NCBI RefSeq assembly: GCF_900105075.1
Contig: NZ_FNSK01000001.1
Location: 248,001 to 312,000 of the forward strand
DNA: 64,000 nt
Direction: 5' to 3'
Source of the DNA: Rhodobacter sp. 24-YEA-8
Lineage (GTDB): Bacteria; Pseudomonadota; Alphaproteobacteria; Rhodobacterales; Rhodobacteraceae
This document shows, piece by piece, positions 16,484 to 25,941 of the stretch. Positions within the stretch are counted from its first letter, which is position 1, and every line of letters starts with the position of its first letter. The notes below the pieces were generated by a model that saw only the letters and a list, made by a program, of their open reading frames with translations, did not search any database and was not told the DNA's origin. The translations under genes and the position numbers were made by a program.

Positions 16484-18673
16484 TTATCGCCGCTTGCTCC
16501 TTTTGGTGCCGCCACGTTGGCCCGCGCGCCCGGCAGTCGAGCGGCCCGAAGCTCTCACGGCCTCATCCACCGCCTCATCGACCGCCGATTGCCGTGCCAG
16601 CGGGTCGTCGGCCACGGCCAGTTCTACCGCTTCGAGCCGTTTGACCTCGTCGCGCAGCCGCGCCGCTTCCTCGAATTCGAGGTTTTCGGCCGCCTTGCGC
16701 ATCGCCACCCGCAGCGCGTCGAGATGCGCCGCCAGATTTTGGCCCACCGCCGGCCGGTCGATTTTCGCCGTCACCCGCGACTGATCGGTATCGCCCGACC
16801 ACAGCCCCGCCAGCACATCCTCGACGTTTTTCTTCACCGTCTGCGGCGTGATGCCATGTTCACGGTTATAGGCTTTTTGCTTTTCGCGCCGCCGTTCGGT
16901 CTCGGCCATGGCTCGGCTCATCGAGCCGGTGATCTTGTCGGCATACATGATCACCCGCCCCTCGGCATTGCGCGCGGCCCGCCCGATGGTCTGGATCAGC
17001 GAGGTTTCCGACCGCAGGAAGCCCTCCTTATCCGCATCGAGAATCGCCACCAGTCCGCATTCGGGAATATCGAGCCCCTCGCGCAGAAGGTTGATACCCA
17101 CCAGCACGTCAAAGGCACCCAGCCGCAGATCGCGCAGGATCTCGATCCGTTCGATCGTGTCGATATCGGAATGCATGTAGCGGATGCGGATCCCCTGTTC
17201 ATGCATATATTCGGTCAGATCCTCCGCCATGCGCTTGGTCAGCGTGGTCACCAGAACGCGCAGGCCCTTTGCCGCGACCCGCCGGACCTCGTCGAGAAGG
17301 TCATCCACCTGCATGTCGACCGGCCGGATCTCGATCATCGGATCGATCAGACCCGTCGGGCGGATCACCTGTTCGGTGAAAACACCACCGGCCTGTTCCA
17401 GCTCCCATGCCGCGGGAGTGGCCGAAACGAAGACCGATTGCGGCCGCATCGCGTCCCATTCCTCGAATTTCAGCGGCCGGTTGTCCATGCAGGAGGGCAG
17501 GCGGAAGCCATGTTCCGCCAGCACCGATTTGCGCCGGAAGTCGCCCCGGTACATGCCGCCGATCTGCGGCACAGAAACGTGGGATTCATCCGCAAAAACA
17601 ATGGCATTGTCAGGGATGAATTCAAAAAGCGTCGGCGGCGGCTCGCCAGGTGCGCGCCCCGTCAGATAACGCGAATAGTTCTCGATCCCGTTGCAGACGC
17701 CGGTGGCTTCCAGCATCTCCAGATCAAACCGCGTGCGCTGTTCAAGACGTTGCGCCTCCAGCAGCTTGCCCTCATCGTTGAAGCGTTTCAGCTGCTGGTG
17801 CAGCTCGGCACGGATGCCCTGGATCGCCTGGGCCATGGTCGGGCGCGGCGTCACATAATGGCTGTTGGCATAGATACGGATCTGGCTGTAGCTGCCGGTT
17901 TTCGCGCCGGTCAGCGGGTCGAATTCGGTGATACTTTCCAGCTCTTCGCCGAAAAATGAGAACCGCCATGCGCGGTCTTCAAGGTGGGCGGGCCAAAGTT
18001 CGATCACATCGCCCCGGACGCGGAACCCGCCGCGCTGAAACCCGACCTCCGAACGCCGGTATTGCTGCGCCACCAGTTCCTGGATGAATTTGCGCTGATC
18101 ATAGAACTGGCCCTGAACCATGTCCTGGGTCATCGCCGAATAGGTCTCGACCGAGCCGATGCCGTAGATACAGGACACCGACGCCACGATGATCACATCG
18201 TCACGCTCCAGCAGTGCCCTTGTCGCGGAATGGCGCATCCGGTCGATGGCTTCGTTGATCTGGCTTTCTTTCTCGATAAAGGTATCGGTGCGCGCGACAT
18301 AGGCCTCGGGCTGGTAGTAATCGTAATAGCTTACGAAATACTCAACGGCATTATCGGGGAAGAAGCCTTTGAATTCCCCGTATAATTGCGCGGCCAGCGT
18401 CTTGTTTGGCGCAAGGATGATCGCCGGGCGCTGCGTCTCTTCGATCACTTTCGCCATGGTGAAGGTCTTACCGGTGCCGGTTGCCCCCAGCAGCACCTGG
18501 TCATGTTCACCTGCGGTCACACCCTGCGACAGTTCGGCAATTGCGGTCGGCTGGTCGCCCGCCGCGGTGAAGGGCGTGTGCATGACAAAGCGCTGCCCGC
18601 CTTCGAGCTTTTCGCGCCGGACTGGCGTGATATGGGAAATGTCGGGCAGCTTGTCGGGCGCGTTGTTATGCAT
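16484..18673 (-). CDS. uvrB: excinuclease ABC subunit B
   Basis: This is the damage-verification helicase of nucleotide excision repair; it receives damaged DNA from UvrA and recruits UvrC. The 729-aa protein has Walker A GATGTGKT (residues 63-70), the beta-hairpin region around [11 protein letters not shown], helicase motifs including [13 protein letters not shown] and QTIGRAARN, and a UvrC-binding UVR helix pair near residues 650-690. A basic, Gly/Arg/Lys-rich tail ends the protein. Start ATG 18673 gives a 25-residue extension over many homologues. A LexA-type box overlaps its probable promoter, so it should be induced by DNA damage. Confidence 0.97.
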   Translation of the reverse strand: MHNNAPDKLPDISHITPVRREKLEGGQRFVMHTPFTAAGDQPTAIAELSQGVTAGEHDQVLLGATGTGKTFTMAKVIEETQRPAIILAPNKTLAAQLYGEFKGFFPDNAVEYFVSYYDYYQPEAYVARTDTFIEKESQINEAIDRMRHSATRALLERDDVIIVASVSCIYGIGSVETYSAMTQDMVQGQFYDQRKFIQELVAQQYRRSEVGFQRGGFRVRGDVIELWPAHLEDRAWRFSFFGEELESITEFDPLTGAKTGSYSQIRIYANSHYVTPRPTMAQAIQGIRAELHQQLKRFNDEGKLLEAQRLEQRTRFDLEMLEATGVCNGIENYSRYLTGRAPGEPPPTLFEFIPDNAIVFADESHVSVPQIGGMYRGDFRRKSVLAEHGFRLPSCMDNRPLKFEEWDAMRPQSVFVSATPAAWELEQAGGVFTEQVIRPTGLIDPMIEIRPVDMQVDDLLDEVRRVAAKGLRVLVTTLTKRMAEDLTEYMHEQGIRIRYMHSDIDTIERIEILRDLRLGAFDVLVGINLLREGLDIPECGLVAILDADKEGFLRSETSLIQTIGRAARNAEGRVIMYADKITGSMSRAMAETERRREKQKAYNREHGITPQTVKKNVEDVLAGLWSGDTDQSRVTAKIDRPAVGQNLAAHLDALRVAMRKAAENLEFEEAARLRDEVKRLEAVELAVADDPLARQSAVDEAVDEAVRASGRSTAGRAGQRGGTKRSKRR

Positions 18674-18740
18674 CTCGGGCCTCGGGAGGGGCAGGGGGGC
18701 AGCGGGCAGTCTGTCGCTAATTTGATCTGTTTTTGTTCCA

Positions 18741-18755
18741 GTTCAACCCCAGTTC
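18741..18755 (-). promoter_or_regulatory. LexA (SOS) box of uvrB
   Basis: GTTCAACCCCAGTTC fits the alphaproteobacterial LexA consensus GTTC-N7-GTTC exactly. It overlaps a minus-strand -35 element TTGAAC that is followed after 17 bases by AAATTA, and it lies 68-82 bp upstream of the uvrB start. An additional GTTC lies six bases to the left. Confidence 0.8.
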
Positions 18756-18874
18756 AGCGCCGCGCTGTCCTTGTGGCGCGAGATGCGCCGGCGCGATGGT
18801 CCGGTCTGTCGGCATCCCTTGCACTTTCGCAGCGTTTCGGCCAGAACGGCGGGGCTATTCCGGAGGTCAGCCCA

Positions 18875-19186
18875 ATGCGAGCCCGTATCTATCAGCCCAG
18901 CCGCAATGCCATGCAATCTGGTATGGGCAAAACCCATGTCTGGCTGCTGGAATTCGCGCAGGATTCGGCACGTGAAGTGGATCCGCTGATGGGCTGGACC
19001 TCATCTTCGGACACCCAGACCCAGGTCAAGCTGCGGTTCGAGACCCGCGAAGAGGCCGAAGCCTACGCCCAACAGCATGGCATCGCCTATACGGTGATCG
19101 AGCCGACCCCGCGCAAGGCAAATATCCGCCTGCGTGGCTATGGCGAGAATTTCGCCACAGACCGGCGCAATCCGTGGACCCATTGA
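18875..19186 (+). CDS. ETC complex I subunit, NDUFS4-like
   Basis: This is the 103-aa alphaproteobacterial homologue of the mitochondrial complex I accessory subunit NDUFS4 (18-kDa/AQDQ subunit), which binds near the NADH-oxidising arm of NADH:quinone oxidoreductase. The opening [15 protein letters not shown], the [29 protein letters not shown] core and the ending [12 protein letters not shown] are family hallmarks. CGGAGGTC precedes ATG 18875. The gene is divergent from uvrB and away from any nuo operon in this window, as is usual for this subunit. Confidence 0.93.
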   Translation: MRARIYQPSRNAMQSGMGKTHVWLLEFAQDSAREVDPLMGWTSSSDTQTQVKLRFETREEAEAYAQQHGIAYTVIEPTPRKANIRLRGYGENFATDRRNPWTH

Positions 19187-19492
19187 CCGGGGCTAATTGC
19201 AGTAACGTTCGTTCCGGCTGACAGCCGCTTGCCCCAAACTTGCGCTGTCGCAGATATTGCGCGCCGCGCAACTGACGCTTGGCTATGCCATGGAGCATGA
19301 CAGCCCAGGCCTGTCCCTTGCAGGACCCTTGAGTGCGATTTCGTCCTCAGGGCCGTCGAAAATGTCGACCGCTATACTCTTATCAGCTAGTGCGGCGAGA
19401 ATACGATGTATGCCCATCCCCTTGCCCATGGGGAGGAGTGCCGAAAGAGCTGCAGCTTTGGGTCGGTGAGGGTGGAGAAGGAGCGCGTTGCC
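19187..19492. other. 306-bp gap at the left edge of the surface-sugar locus
   Basis: This stretch separates the NDUFS4-like gene from the convergent aminotransferase gene. It holds only a weak stem (TCCCC / GGGGA near 19420-19440). No gene, tRNA or mobile-element remnant was recognised, and no clear terminator was found for either converging gene. Confidence 0.35.
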
Positions 19493-20686
19493 TCAGCGCC
19501 GGGCGCATCTCTGCAGGATCTCTTTCAGCGTTTCGCAAATATAGCTCACGGTTGCTTCATCGAGGCCATAGCCCGAGGGCAGATTGATCCCGGCATGGAC
19601 GATCCGTGCGGTCTCTGTGCGCGGCGTCATCAGGGGGCGGCAGTCTGTGTCCGCATAGGCCTTGAGCGATGAGAGGCTTGAGAAGAATGGTCTTGAATCA
19701 ATGCCTTGTTCGGCCAGCGCGGTTTGCAGGGCGAATTTATCCAGATCATAGCGTTCATCGGGGATGACCGTGACCATCCAGAATGAGTTCTTCACCTCTT
19801 GCGGTTCGGCATTGATCGCGAGGCCGGGCACATCGCGCAACCGGTCGGCATACCAGCCGAACAATTGCCGCTTATAGGCGATCAGCGCGTCCAGCCGCTC
19901 CATCTGTGCGATGCCAAGGGCGGCCTGGACGGCGCTCATCTTGTATTTGAATGCGACCTCGTCATTTAGGAAAAACCGGTCTCCCGGCGGGCGGCCATGG
20001 TCGCGCAGCTTTTGCACCCTTGCATGCAGGGCCGGATCATTGGTGACCAGCGCACCGCCTTCGCCGGTGGTGATGGTTTTCGAGCCATGGAAGGAAAACA
20101 CCGCCACATCGCCGAGGCTGCCGGCCGGGCGCCCGCAATATGTCGAGCCAAGCGCTTCGGCCGCATCCTCGATCAGTGCGATTCCATGGCGGTCGGCAAG
20201 GGCACGCAGCGCCTCCCAGTCACACATCGAACCATAGAGATCGACGCCGATGATCGCCTTTGTCCGGGGTGTGATTGCGGCCTCGACCGCCACCGGGTCA
20301 AGACACCAGGTATCGGGCAGGATATCAACGAAAACCGGCACCGCGCCTACATAAGTGACCGGCGCCATCGAGGCGATCCAGGTCACATCCGGGCCGATCA
20401 CCTCATCACCGGGCCCGACCCCAAGTGCCGCCAGCGCCAGATGCAGCCCGGAGGTCGCATGGGGCAGGCTGACCGCATGGGCAACTCCGCAATGGGCGGC
20501 GAGCATCTCTTCGAACCGGCGGTTATAGCGGTAGTGATCCGCGCCCCAGGCGTTCAGCGCGGCCTCACGCGCCAGCTCGCCCTCGCGTTCAGTAATCGAC
20601 GGCGCTGCCACCGGGATCTGGCGGGCGGGCTTTGCGGCGGAAACGGGCGCGTCTGGATTGGGGCCCAATGGCCGATCAGATGTCAT
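19493..20686 (-). CDS. DegT/DnrJ/EryC1/StrS family sugar aminotransferase
   Basis: This is a PLP-dependent aminotransferase that would convert a nucleotide-linked keto-sugar into an amino sugar. The 397-aa protein has the expected length. The catalytic Lys203 sits in SFHGSKTITTGEGGALVT, and the aspartate that contacts the pyridine nitrogen is in IEDAAEALG. The lysine rules out the RfbH/E1-type dehydrase, in which histidine replaces it. Similarity to perosamine synthetases is suggestive, but the substrate cannot be fixed. Start 20686 is preferred to upstream readings because the N-terminus then matches family length. It is divergent from the CmcI-like gene, and a PglD-like acyltransferase lies nearby, consistent with N-acylation of its product. 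Confidence 0.9.
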   Translation of the reverse strand: MTSDRPLGPNPDAPVSAAKPARQIPVAAPSITEREGELAREAALNAWGADHYRYNRRFEEMLAAHCGVAHAVSLPHATSGLHLALAALGVGPGDEVIGPDVTWIASMAPVTYVGAVPVFVDILPDTWCLDPVAVEAAITPRTKAIIGVDLYGSMCDWEALRALADRHGIALIEDAAEALGSTYCGRPAGSLGDVAVFSFHGSKTITTGEGGALVTNDPALHARVQKLRDHGRPPGDRFFLNDEVAFKYKMSAVQAALGIAQMERLDALIAYKRQLFGWYADRLRDVPGLAINAEPQEVKNSFWMVTVIPDERYDLDKFALQTALAEQGIDSRPFFSSLSSLKAYADTDCRPLMTPRTETARIVHAGINLPSGYGLDEATVSYICETLKEILQRCARR

Positions 20687-20779
20687 TCGACGTTTCTCCC
20701 TGACCGGTTTTCTCTTGACCGGTGGCCGGTCCTGGTCGTCTGATCCCGATACCCAGATCCAAGTCGTATCGAGGCCAAA

Positions 20780-21532
20780 GTGACCGTACAAGACGACCGT
20801 TTAGAGTTCGAAGCCCATAAACGCAAGCAAGCGCTCGCGCTCGGAGAGGACAAGGCGGTTTTCGCGCAATCGCTTGATATGCTCACCGCGCTGGACCGCT
20901 ATGATTACTCCTATCTCTGGAGCTGGATGGGCGTTCCGATCATCCAGATGCCGGCCGATATCATGGCCACGCAAGAGGTGATCTGGGAGACAAAGCCCGA
21001 TGTGATCATCGAAACCGGTGTGGCGCGCGGCGGATCGGTGCTGTTCATGGCCTCGCTTCTGGAGGTGATGGGCAAGGGCAAGGTGATCGGTGTCGATATC
21101 GACATCCGCGCCCATAACCGTGACACGATCGAAAGCCATCCGATGTCGAAACGGGTGGTGCTGATCGAGGGCGGTTCGGCCGATGAGGATACGCTGGCAA
21201 AGGTGCGGGCCGAAATCCCGCCGGGGTCGCGTGTGATGGTGGTTCTCGACAGCGACCATTCGCGCGCGCATGTTCTGGCGGAATGCCGCGCCTATGCCGA
21301 TCTGGTGACCGAAGGCTGCTATCTTGTGGTCGCGGATACGGTGATTGGCTTCATGACGCCGGATCAGACGCCGAAGAAACGGTCGAAAATCTGGTATCCG
21401 GGTGATGAGCCGCTGAGTGCGGTCGGGGATTTCCTTGCCGGAACCGACCGGTTCGAACCGGATCCGCTCATCAATGGCAAATTGCAGCTCTCCTCGTCGC
21501 CGGGGGGGTATCTGCGTTGCGTTAAGGAGTGA
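20780..21532 (+). CDS. cephalosporin hydroxylase/CmcI family methyltransferase
   Basis: A 250-aa protein of the CmcI/rhamnosyl O-methyltransferase family, a SAM-dependent Rossmann fold named after a cephamycin enzyme. The SAM-site motif is IIETGVARGGSVLFMAS (about residues 76-92), followed by VIGVDIDIRAHNR and VVLDSDHSRAHV, which hold metal- and cofactor-binding acids. In polysaccharide loci such proteins are usually thought to O-methylate a sugar; that role is inferred here. It begins with GTG at 20780, with GAGG a few bases upstream. It diverges from the aminotransferase gene, with 93 bp between the starts. Confidence 0.85.
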   Translation: MTVQDDRLEFEAHKRKQALALGEDKAVFAQSLDMLTALDRYDYSYLWSWMGVPIIQMPADIMATQEVIWETKPDVIIETGVARGGSVLFMASLLEVMGKGKVIGVDIDIRAHNRDTIESHPMSKRVVLIEGGSADEDTLAKVRAEIPPGSRVMVVLDSDHSRAHVLAECRAYADLVTEGCYLVVADTVIGFMTPDQTPKKRSKIWYPGDEPLSAVGDFLAGTDRFEPDPLINGKLQLSSSPGGYLRCVKE

Positions 21533-21626
21533 TGGCGGACAGGCGCGCAGCATCGGCATTGAAGATCCCCTGTTGCTGCCGGTCGCGGCAGGGAATACCA
21601 GATCTCCTATGGCAAGGAGGACCGAT

Positions 21627-22313
21627 GTGAAGCTTTGTTTTCTTGGCGCATCCAACCCCGAGACGATCCGTATGCTACGCGCGCTGGAACGCGCGGGTCA
21701 GAGGTGCGAGGTGGCCGGGTTCATCGATAATGATCCGTCCCTGCAGGGAAGCGACTTCTACGGCTATCCGGTGCTGGGTGGCTCCGACCGGGTTGCCGGG
21801 CTCGCCACCGAGGGCGTGCACTTCGTGAACCTGATCACCGGCAGCGCTCTGGTGCGCTACGAGACGAGCCGGGATATCATCCGGCGCGGTGGCCGGCTGG
21901 CGAATTTTCTGCATCCTTCCGTCGATCTGGACATGGTCAGCCTCGGCTGCGGGAATTACATCCAGGAAGCCGTGGTCTTGCAGGCCGGTGTAGTGATCGG
22001 AGACAATTCGAGTCTGCATATGGGCGCGAAAGTGGGGCATGAGACGTTGATCGGCTCATCGACCTTCATTGCGCATGAGGTCAGCGTCTCGGGCTGTTGC
22101 CGCATCGGGGATGGGGTGTTTGTGGGCACCAATGCAACCATTCTGCCGCGGGTCCGGATTGGCAATTTTGCGATGATCGGTGCCGGGGCGGTGGTAACGA
22201 AAGACGTGCCCGATGGGGCGGTCGTGGTCGGCAATCCGGGGCGGATCCTGCGTATCGATGAGGCGAATGCCGCGCGTCAGCATGATCTGGGGCTGAATGG
22301 TCAGGGCCATTGA
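21627..22313 (+). CDS. NeuD/PglD-like sugar acyltransferase (left-handed beta-helix)
   Basis: This 228-aa protein resembles the PglD/PerB/NeuD acetyltransferases that N- or O-acetylate nucleotide sugars with acetyl-CoA. An N-terminal Rossmann-like part (CFLGASNPETIRML, then VAGFIDNDPSLQG) is followed from about residue 95 by hexapeptide repeats (VVIGDNSSLHMGAKVGHE, IGDGVFVGTNATILPRVRIG). GTG 21627 is chosen because AAGGAGG lies 6 bases upstream; an ATG six codons earlier (21609) lacks one. Together with the aminotransferase next door it suggests an N-acylated amino sugar. The acyl group and acceptor are unknown. Confidence 0.87.
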   Translation: MKLCFLGASNPETIRMLRALERAGQRCEVAGFIDNDPSLQGSDFYGYPVLGGSDRVAGLATEGVHFVNLITGSALVRYETSRDIIRRGGRLANFLHPSVDLDMVSLGCGNYIQEAVVLQAGVVIGDNSSLHMGAKVGHETLIGSSTFIAHEVSVSGCCRIGDGVFVGTNATILPRVRIGNFAMIGAGAVVTKDVPDGAVVVGNPGRILRIDEANAARQHDLGLNGQGH

Positions 22314-22362
22314 TGGCGGATCGCCCGAGCGCTGCACGGGGTATGTAGTTCCGGCGCGGCAA

Positions 22363-23244
22363 CTATCTTTCTATGCCGAGCAGCATGCGCAGTCTGGCCT
22401 TCGCGACGCGCCGCCATGGATAGCAGCGCTTATAGGTATATCTGACCAGAACCTGATCAACTGCCCGTCTGGTTGCCGGAGTCATATCCGTCTCGGCAAG
22501 CAGGTCGCGGGCACAGGCGAGGAAGCGGGTGTTGCGGTCTTTCATCACGGACCAGCGCGGCCGCCGCGATGAGCCATAATGGCTGGGGCCAGGCAATATA
22601 CCCTGGATGAACTCAACATCCGGATCTGAGGTGCCTGCCACCCCATCTGCAAGCATGGCATGCAGCAAGATCAGGTGATCGCCAGCCCAGAGATCGTCAT
22701 ACTGTGACAGCACACGGTCAAGGGCCTGAGTGAGTGCCTTTTTCCGCCATAGCCCATAGAACCAGCCCGCCTGGCAGGCAAACATGCGGTATGGAATGCG
22801 TTGCTCAGGCGCTGCGGCTTCGATAGCCGGGTCACTGATCCAGGGTGCCTCGCGCATTCCGATCACCGGGCCAAAATCCTGGCGGATATTACCGGCGGCA
22901 AGATGCAGATGCGAACCGGCCTGCAGTATCCCGGCGAGCTTTCTGAAATAGTCAGGAGAGCTGATGTCGTCATAGGCGCGAAACGCGAAGTATTCGCTGT
23001 CGGCGGCATCGCGCACCCAGCGGAAATTGTCGTTTGCCGATGATGTTTCTGCGTGACGCACATGCCTGAAACGCCGGTCCTTTGTGGCAAATCCGGAGCA
23101 GATCTCGCTTGTTCCATCAGTGGAGGCATTGTCGGAAATGATGACTTCGAAATCATCAAAATCCTGGGCCGCAAGATTTTCGAGACATCTTTGGATAAGA
23201 GAAACCCCGTTATAAACAGGCACTCCGATAGTGACTTTTGGCAT
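22363..23244 (-). CDS. glycosyltransferase family 2
   Basis: A 293-aa GT-A fold glycosyltransferase, probably cytoplasmic and acting on a growing surface glycan. The opening VTIGVPVYNGVSLIQRCLENLAAQDF and VIISDNASTDGT are the family's nucleotide-binding start. The usual DDD/DxD position appears as AYDDIS, still able to bind a metal. Downstream are Trp/Tyr-rich segments (AGWFYGLWRKKA) and a basic C-terminus without membrane helices. GGAG precedes the ATG. It converges on the acyltransferase gene, and another GT2 gene lies just upstream on the same strand (21-bp gap), so the two form a small operon. Confidence 0.9.
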   Translation of the reverse strand: MPKVTIGVPVYNGVSLIQRCLENLAAQDFDDFEVIISDNASTDGTSEICSGFATKDRRFRHVRHAETSSANDNFRWVRDAADSEYFAFRAYDDISSPDYFRKLAGILQAGSHLHLAAGNIRQDFGPVIGMREAPWISDPAIEAAAPEQRIPYRMFACQAGWFYGLWRKKALTQALDRVLSQYDDLWAGDHLILLHAMLADGVAGTSDPDVEFIQGILPGPSHYGSSRRPRWSVMKDRNTRFLACARDLLAETDMTPATRRAVDQVLVRYTYKRCYPWRRVAKARLRMLLGIER

Positions 23245-23265
23245 GTTGATCTCCGGGCAGATGTC

Positions 23266-24189
23266 TTAGGGCCGTGATTTCGACGACAGGAGCTTGACCA
23301 CGCCATAAAGCCGGAATGCGGGGCGCATCATCCAGGGGCGCACCATTGCGGTGAACGCCCTGATCCGCGCGCGCGCGCCCAGTTTCGCCGCCCGGCGCAG
23401 ATACCGTGCCCCAAGGAACCAGCGTGCCTCGGACCAGGCGGGAAAGCTTGCCTCATGCCGGGTCCAGGTCCGCAGGTAGCAGTCCAGCACCAGATCCGGG
23501 TCCGAGCCTTGCGTCAGCTGCGCGCCGGGCGCATCGGCGGTGCTGTGCAGGTGATAGATCCGCATGCCGGGCCGCGTCTCATACCAGGGCAGGCTGCCAC
23601 TGGCGATGAGCGCGCAGCACAGGCTGGTATCCTCGTCGATCTTCTGGTCGGGATCGAGGCCGCCCAGGGCGAGAAACCGCGCGCGGCGGATCCAGAAACC
23701 GGTGCCAAGCCCGGCGATCTTGTGGCGCAGCGCCGCTTTCGCCGGCACCTGACCCGGGGCGAGGCGGCGGGTGACCGTTTCCTCATGCCCCGAAGCATCG
23801 CGCCGGATCACCGCGCTGAAGCCGTAATCCACGGGCTCGCTTGTGGCGATTTCCAGAACCCGGGCGGCGTAGCCGGGCAGGAGTTCGTCATCATCGTCGA
23901 GGAAGAGGATGATATCGCCCAATGCCTCGGCGACGCCGAAATTCCGCGCCCCTGCCGCACCACGCAAACCGCTGTTTCGCAGAACCCGGAGAGACGCATC
24001 CCATCCGGCCAGAACTTCGCTTGCGGGGAGATCGGAGGCATCATCGATCACCAGCAGTTCAGCCGCCGGTGGCAGATCCGCCAGCGCCGAGGCGACTGAA
24101 CGTTTCAGCAGATCCGGGCGGTTATGCGTCGGGATCAACACCGTCAGTGCAAGCCCCTCAGTCTTTACCGCATCCCGCCCCTCTGTCAC
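23266..24189 (-). CDS. glycosyltransferase family 2
   Basis: A second GT2-type transferase. The catalytic start LTVLIPTHNRPDLLKRSVASAL, then LLVIDDASDLPASE and the metal-binding DIILFLDDDDELLPGY are clear. A later DEDTSLCC stretch fits the acceptor-side acid region. The C-terminal 60 residues are basic. The start is uncertain: GTG 24189 gives 307 aa with only about 14 residues before the fold begins, while the frame stays open to 24402 with unlikely composition. It leads the two-gene GT unit and is divergent from the GT8-like gene. Confidence 0.87.
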   Translation of the reverse strand: MTEGRDAVKTEGLALTVLIPTHNRPDLLKRSVASALADLPPAAELLVIDDASDLPASEVLAGWDASLRVLRNSGLRGAAGARNFGVAEALGDIILFLDDDDELLPGYAARVLEIATSEPVDYGFSAVIRRDASGHEETVTRRLAPGQVPAKAALRHKIAGLGTGFWIRRARFLALGGLDPDQKIDEDTSLCCALIASGSLPWYETRPGMRIYHLHSTADAPGAQLTQGSDPDLVLDCYLRTWTRHEASFPAWSEARWFLGARYLRRAAKLGARARIRAFTAMVRPWMMRPAFRLYGVVKLLSSKSRP

Positions 24190-24340
24190 TGCCAGGCCCC
24201 CCGTTTCCTGCCTTATGACTAGCGCATTGCGCGGCGAATGGCGAGGCTGCGACGGGGCTGTGCGGCCCGCACTGGCAGCCCGGGCCGAATGGTGACAGAA
24301 TGGGCCTTTGTGATCCGATGCACGTAAATCCGAGGCAGGT

Positions 24341-25144
24341 ATGGCTCCCCATTCGAAAAGCGGCTCTGGCGAGCGCGTTGTGCTGAGCATGAAATGGGGC
24401 AAGCTTTACCCTGCCAGCTATGTGAACGTGCTTTATAATGCCTGCCGCCGGAACATCACCGGGGATTTCCGCTTTGTCTGCCTGACGGATGACGCGACCG
24501 GGCTTGGCCCGGAAATCGAGGCCTGTCCGATCCCCGATCTGGGGCTGACCCCCGGCATGTGGAAAAGCGGCGCCTGGGCCAAGCTCGGGGTGTTTCAGCA
24601 TGACCTTTACGGGCTGAAGGGCCGCGCGCTTTTCATCGATCTTGATATGGTGATCTGCGGCGCGCTGGATCCGTTTTTCGACCATCCGGCACCGGTCCTG
24701 ACCACGGATATGGGCGAGGGCTGGGGGCGACCGTCGCGGGCCAACGCCCCGCGCGAAGCCGGAACCTGCATCTTCGCCTTCACTCTTGGCGCAGAAGGCC
24801 AGATCGTCGACCGCTTTACCGCTGATCGTGAAAAGGCGGTGCGTGACCACGTGATCGAGCAGAACTGGGTCGGTGCCGAAGCCAGCGCAATGGATTACTG
24901 GCCCGATGGCTGGGTGATCAGCTTCAAGCGGCATCTGCGCCGTCCGATTGGCCTGGATCTGATCCTGCCCCCGAAAGCACCACCGGCCTCTGCCAAGGTG
25001 CTCGCCTTCCACGGCACGCCGCGCCCGATTGACCTTCTGCGCCCGGGCAACCGGTTCTGGGACAGGTTTCCGCATATGGGCCATGGCCAGGTGCGCTGGA
25101 TGGCGGAATACTGGGTGGAAAACGGCGGCGACCTGCCGCGCTGA
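24341..25144 (+). CDS. GT8-like glycosyltransferase
   Basis: A 267-aa putative glycosyltransferase of the GT-A fold. The RVVLSMKWGKLYPASYVNVLYNAC opening (over two strands), FVCLTDDATGL and the metal-binding FIDLDMV (Asp100-x-Asp102) resemble family 8 and related capsule transferases. The C-terminal KVLAFHGTPRP contains the late histidine typical of this fold. Proteins of this size are frequent in rhodobacteral surface-sugar loci, generally without a defined substrate. ATG 24341 follows CGAGGCAGG. It ends 3 bp before the convergent GT25 gene. Confidence 0.75.
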   Translation: MAPHSKSGSGERVVLSMKWGKLYPASYVNVLYNACRRNITGDFRFVCLTDDATGLGPEIEACPIPDLGLTPGMWKSGAWAKLGVFQHDLYGLKGRALFIDLDMVICGALDPFFDHPAPVLTTDMGEGWGRPSRANAPREAGTCIFAFTLGAEGQIVDRFTADREKAVRDHVIEQNWVGAEASAMDYWPDGWVISFKRHLRRPIGLDLILPPKAPPASAKVLAFHGTPRPIDLLRPGNRFWDRFPHMGHGQVRWMAEYWVENGGDLPR

Positions 25145-25147
25145 TCC

Positions 25148-25924
25148 TCAGCCCTTAGGGGCGGGAAAGCGCCCTTTGCGGATCAGATAGACCAGCTTTC
25201 CGATCATATAGCGCAAGCGCAGCCCATAAAGCGGCAGCCGCCGATACCAGGGAAATTTCCGCACATCGCTGTGCGACTGGCCGGTGATGGTGCTGGAATT
25301 GCCGTCATCGACATGGCTGGGGAAGGGCTCCAGCCCGTAATGGCGGAAGTCATGGATATGGACGCGGTCGAGCTCGTGGTCGATGGGGCGGGTGATCGGC
25401 AGCATCCCGGGCAAGAGCCGCGCCGCCAGATCGCGACGGATGAGGTAGGCGCCAAGGCCCGTTGCGGGGCCAAGATAGGCGTTCAGATCCCAGATACCGA
25501 GCTTTTTTTGCCGCAAGGGCTGTTTGGCGCGGATCTTGTTGAGCTTCAGGAAATCCCAGTCTGCCTTCGCGGCCAGCGCCGTTTGCAGCGCAGTCATGAA
25601 TTCGGGATGGAAAACGACATCATCCTCCAGCACCAGCGCCACATCCTTGCCGGAGTCGAGAAACGCCTGCCAGACCGCAATATGCGAATGGTAGCAGCCA
25701 ATCTCGCCCGGAAGCACTTCGCGGCCGACATTTCGGCGAAAGGCGGCGAGGTCGACATTCTGCACCAGCCGGTCCCATTCGGCGCGGCCATCAGTGGCCT
25801 CATGCAGGCTATAGGGCAGGTTCAGCGCAGAAAGCTGTGCCTCCATAGCGGCGCGACGCTGTGCTGATCGCGGCAGGTTGATCAGCCAGGCGCCGAAATC
25901 AGGCAGCATTTGCGAATCTGGCAT
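25148..25924 (-). CDS. glycosyltransferase family 25 (LPS type)
   Basis: A 258-aa transferase of the LPS glycosyltransferase 25 family, which includes beta-1,4-galactosyltransferases such as Lgt/LOB proteins. The family start WLINLPRSAQRRAAM, then LPGEIGCYHSHIAVWQ (residues 72-87) and the metal-binding ALVLEDDVVFHPEF are all present, as is the late PIDHELDR. ATG 25924 follows AGGAG; a GTG two codons earlier is possible. It is the last gene of the rfbF-rfbG-methyltransferase-epimerase unit, 17 bp after the epimerase stop, and may attach the sugar made by that unit or its neighbour. Confidence 0.9.
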   Translation of the reverse strand: MPDSQMLPDFGAWLINLPRSAQRRAAMEAQLSALNLPYSLHEATDGRAEWDRLVQNVDLAAFRRNVGREVLPGEIGCYHSHIAVWQAFLDSGKDVALVLEDDVVFHPEFMTALQTALAAKADWDFLKLNKIRAKQPLRQKKLGIWDLNAYLGPATGLGAYLIRRDLAARLLPGMLPITRPIDHELDRVHIHDFRHYGLEPFPSHVDDGNSSTITGQSHSDVRKFPWYRRLPLYGLRLRYMIGKLVYLIRKGRFPAPKG

Positions 25925-25941
25925 GGTCACTCCTGTGGTGG

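Noticed and set aside
19493..20686. RfbH/E1-type 3-dehydrase instead of an aminotransferase
   Set aside because: The catalytic position holds Lys (SFHGSKT), whereas RfbH/E1 proteins have His there and carry a [2Fe-2S] cysteine set that is absent here.
21440..21475. GGTTCGAACC, resembling a tRNA T-arm
   Set aside because: It lies inside the CmcI-like coding sequence and no cloverleaf can be drawn around it.
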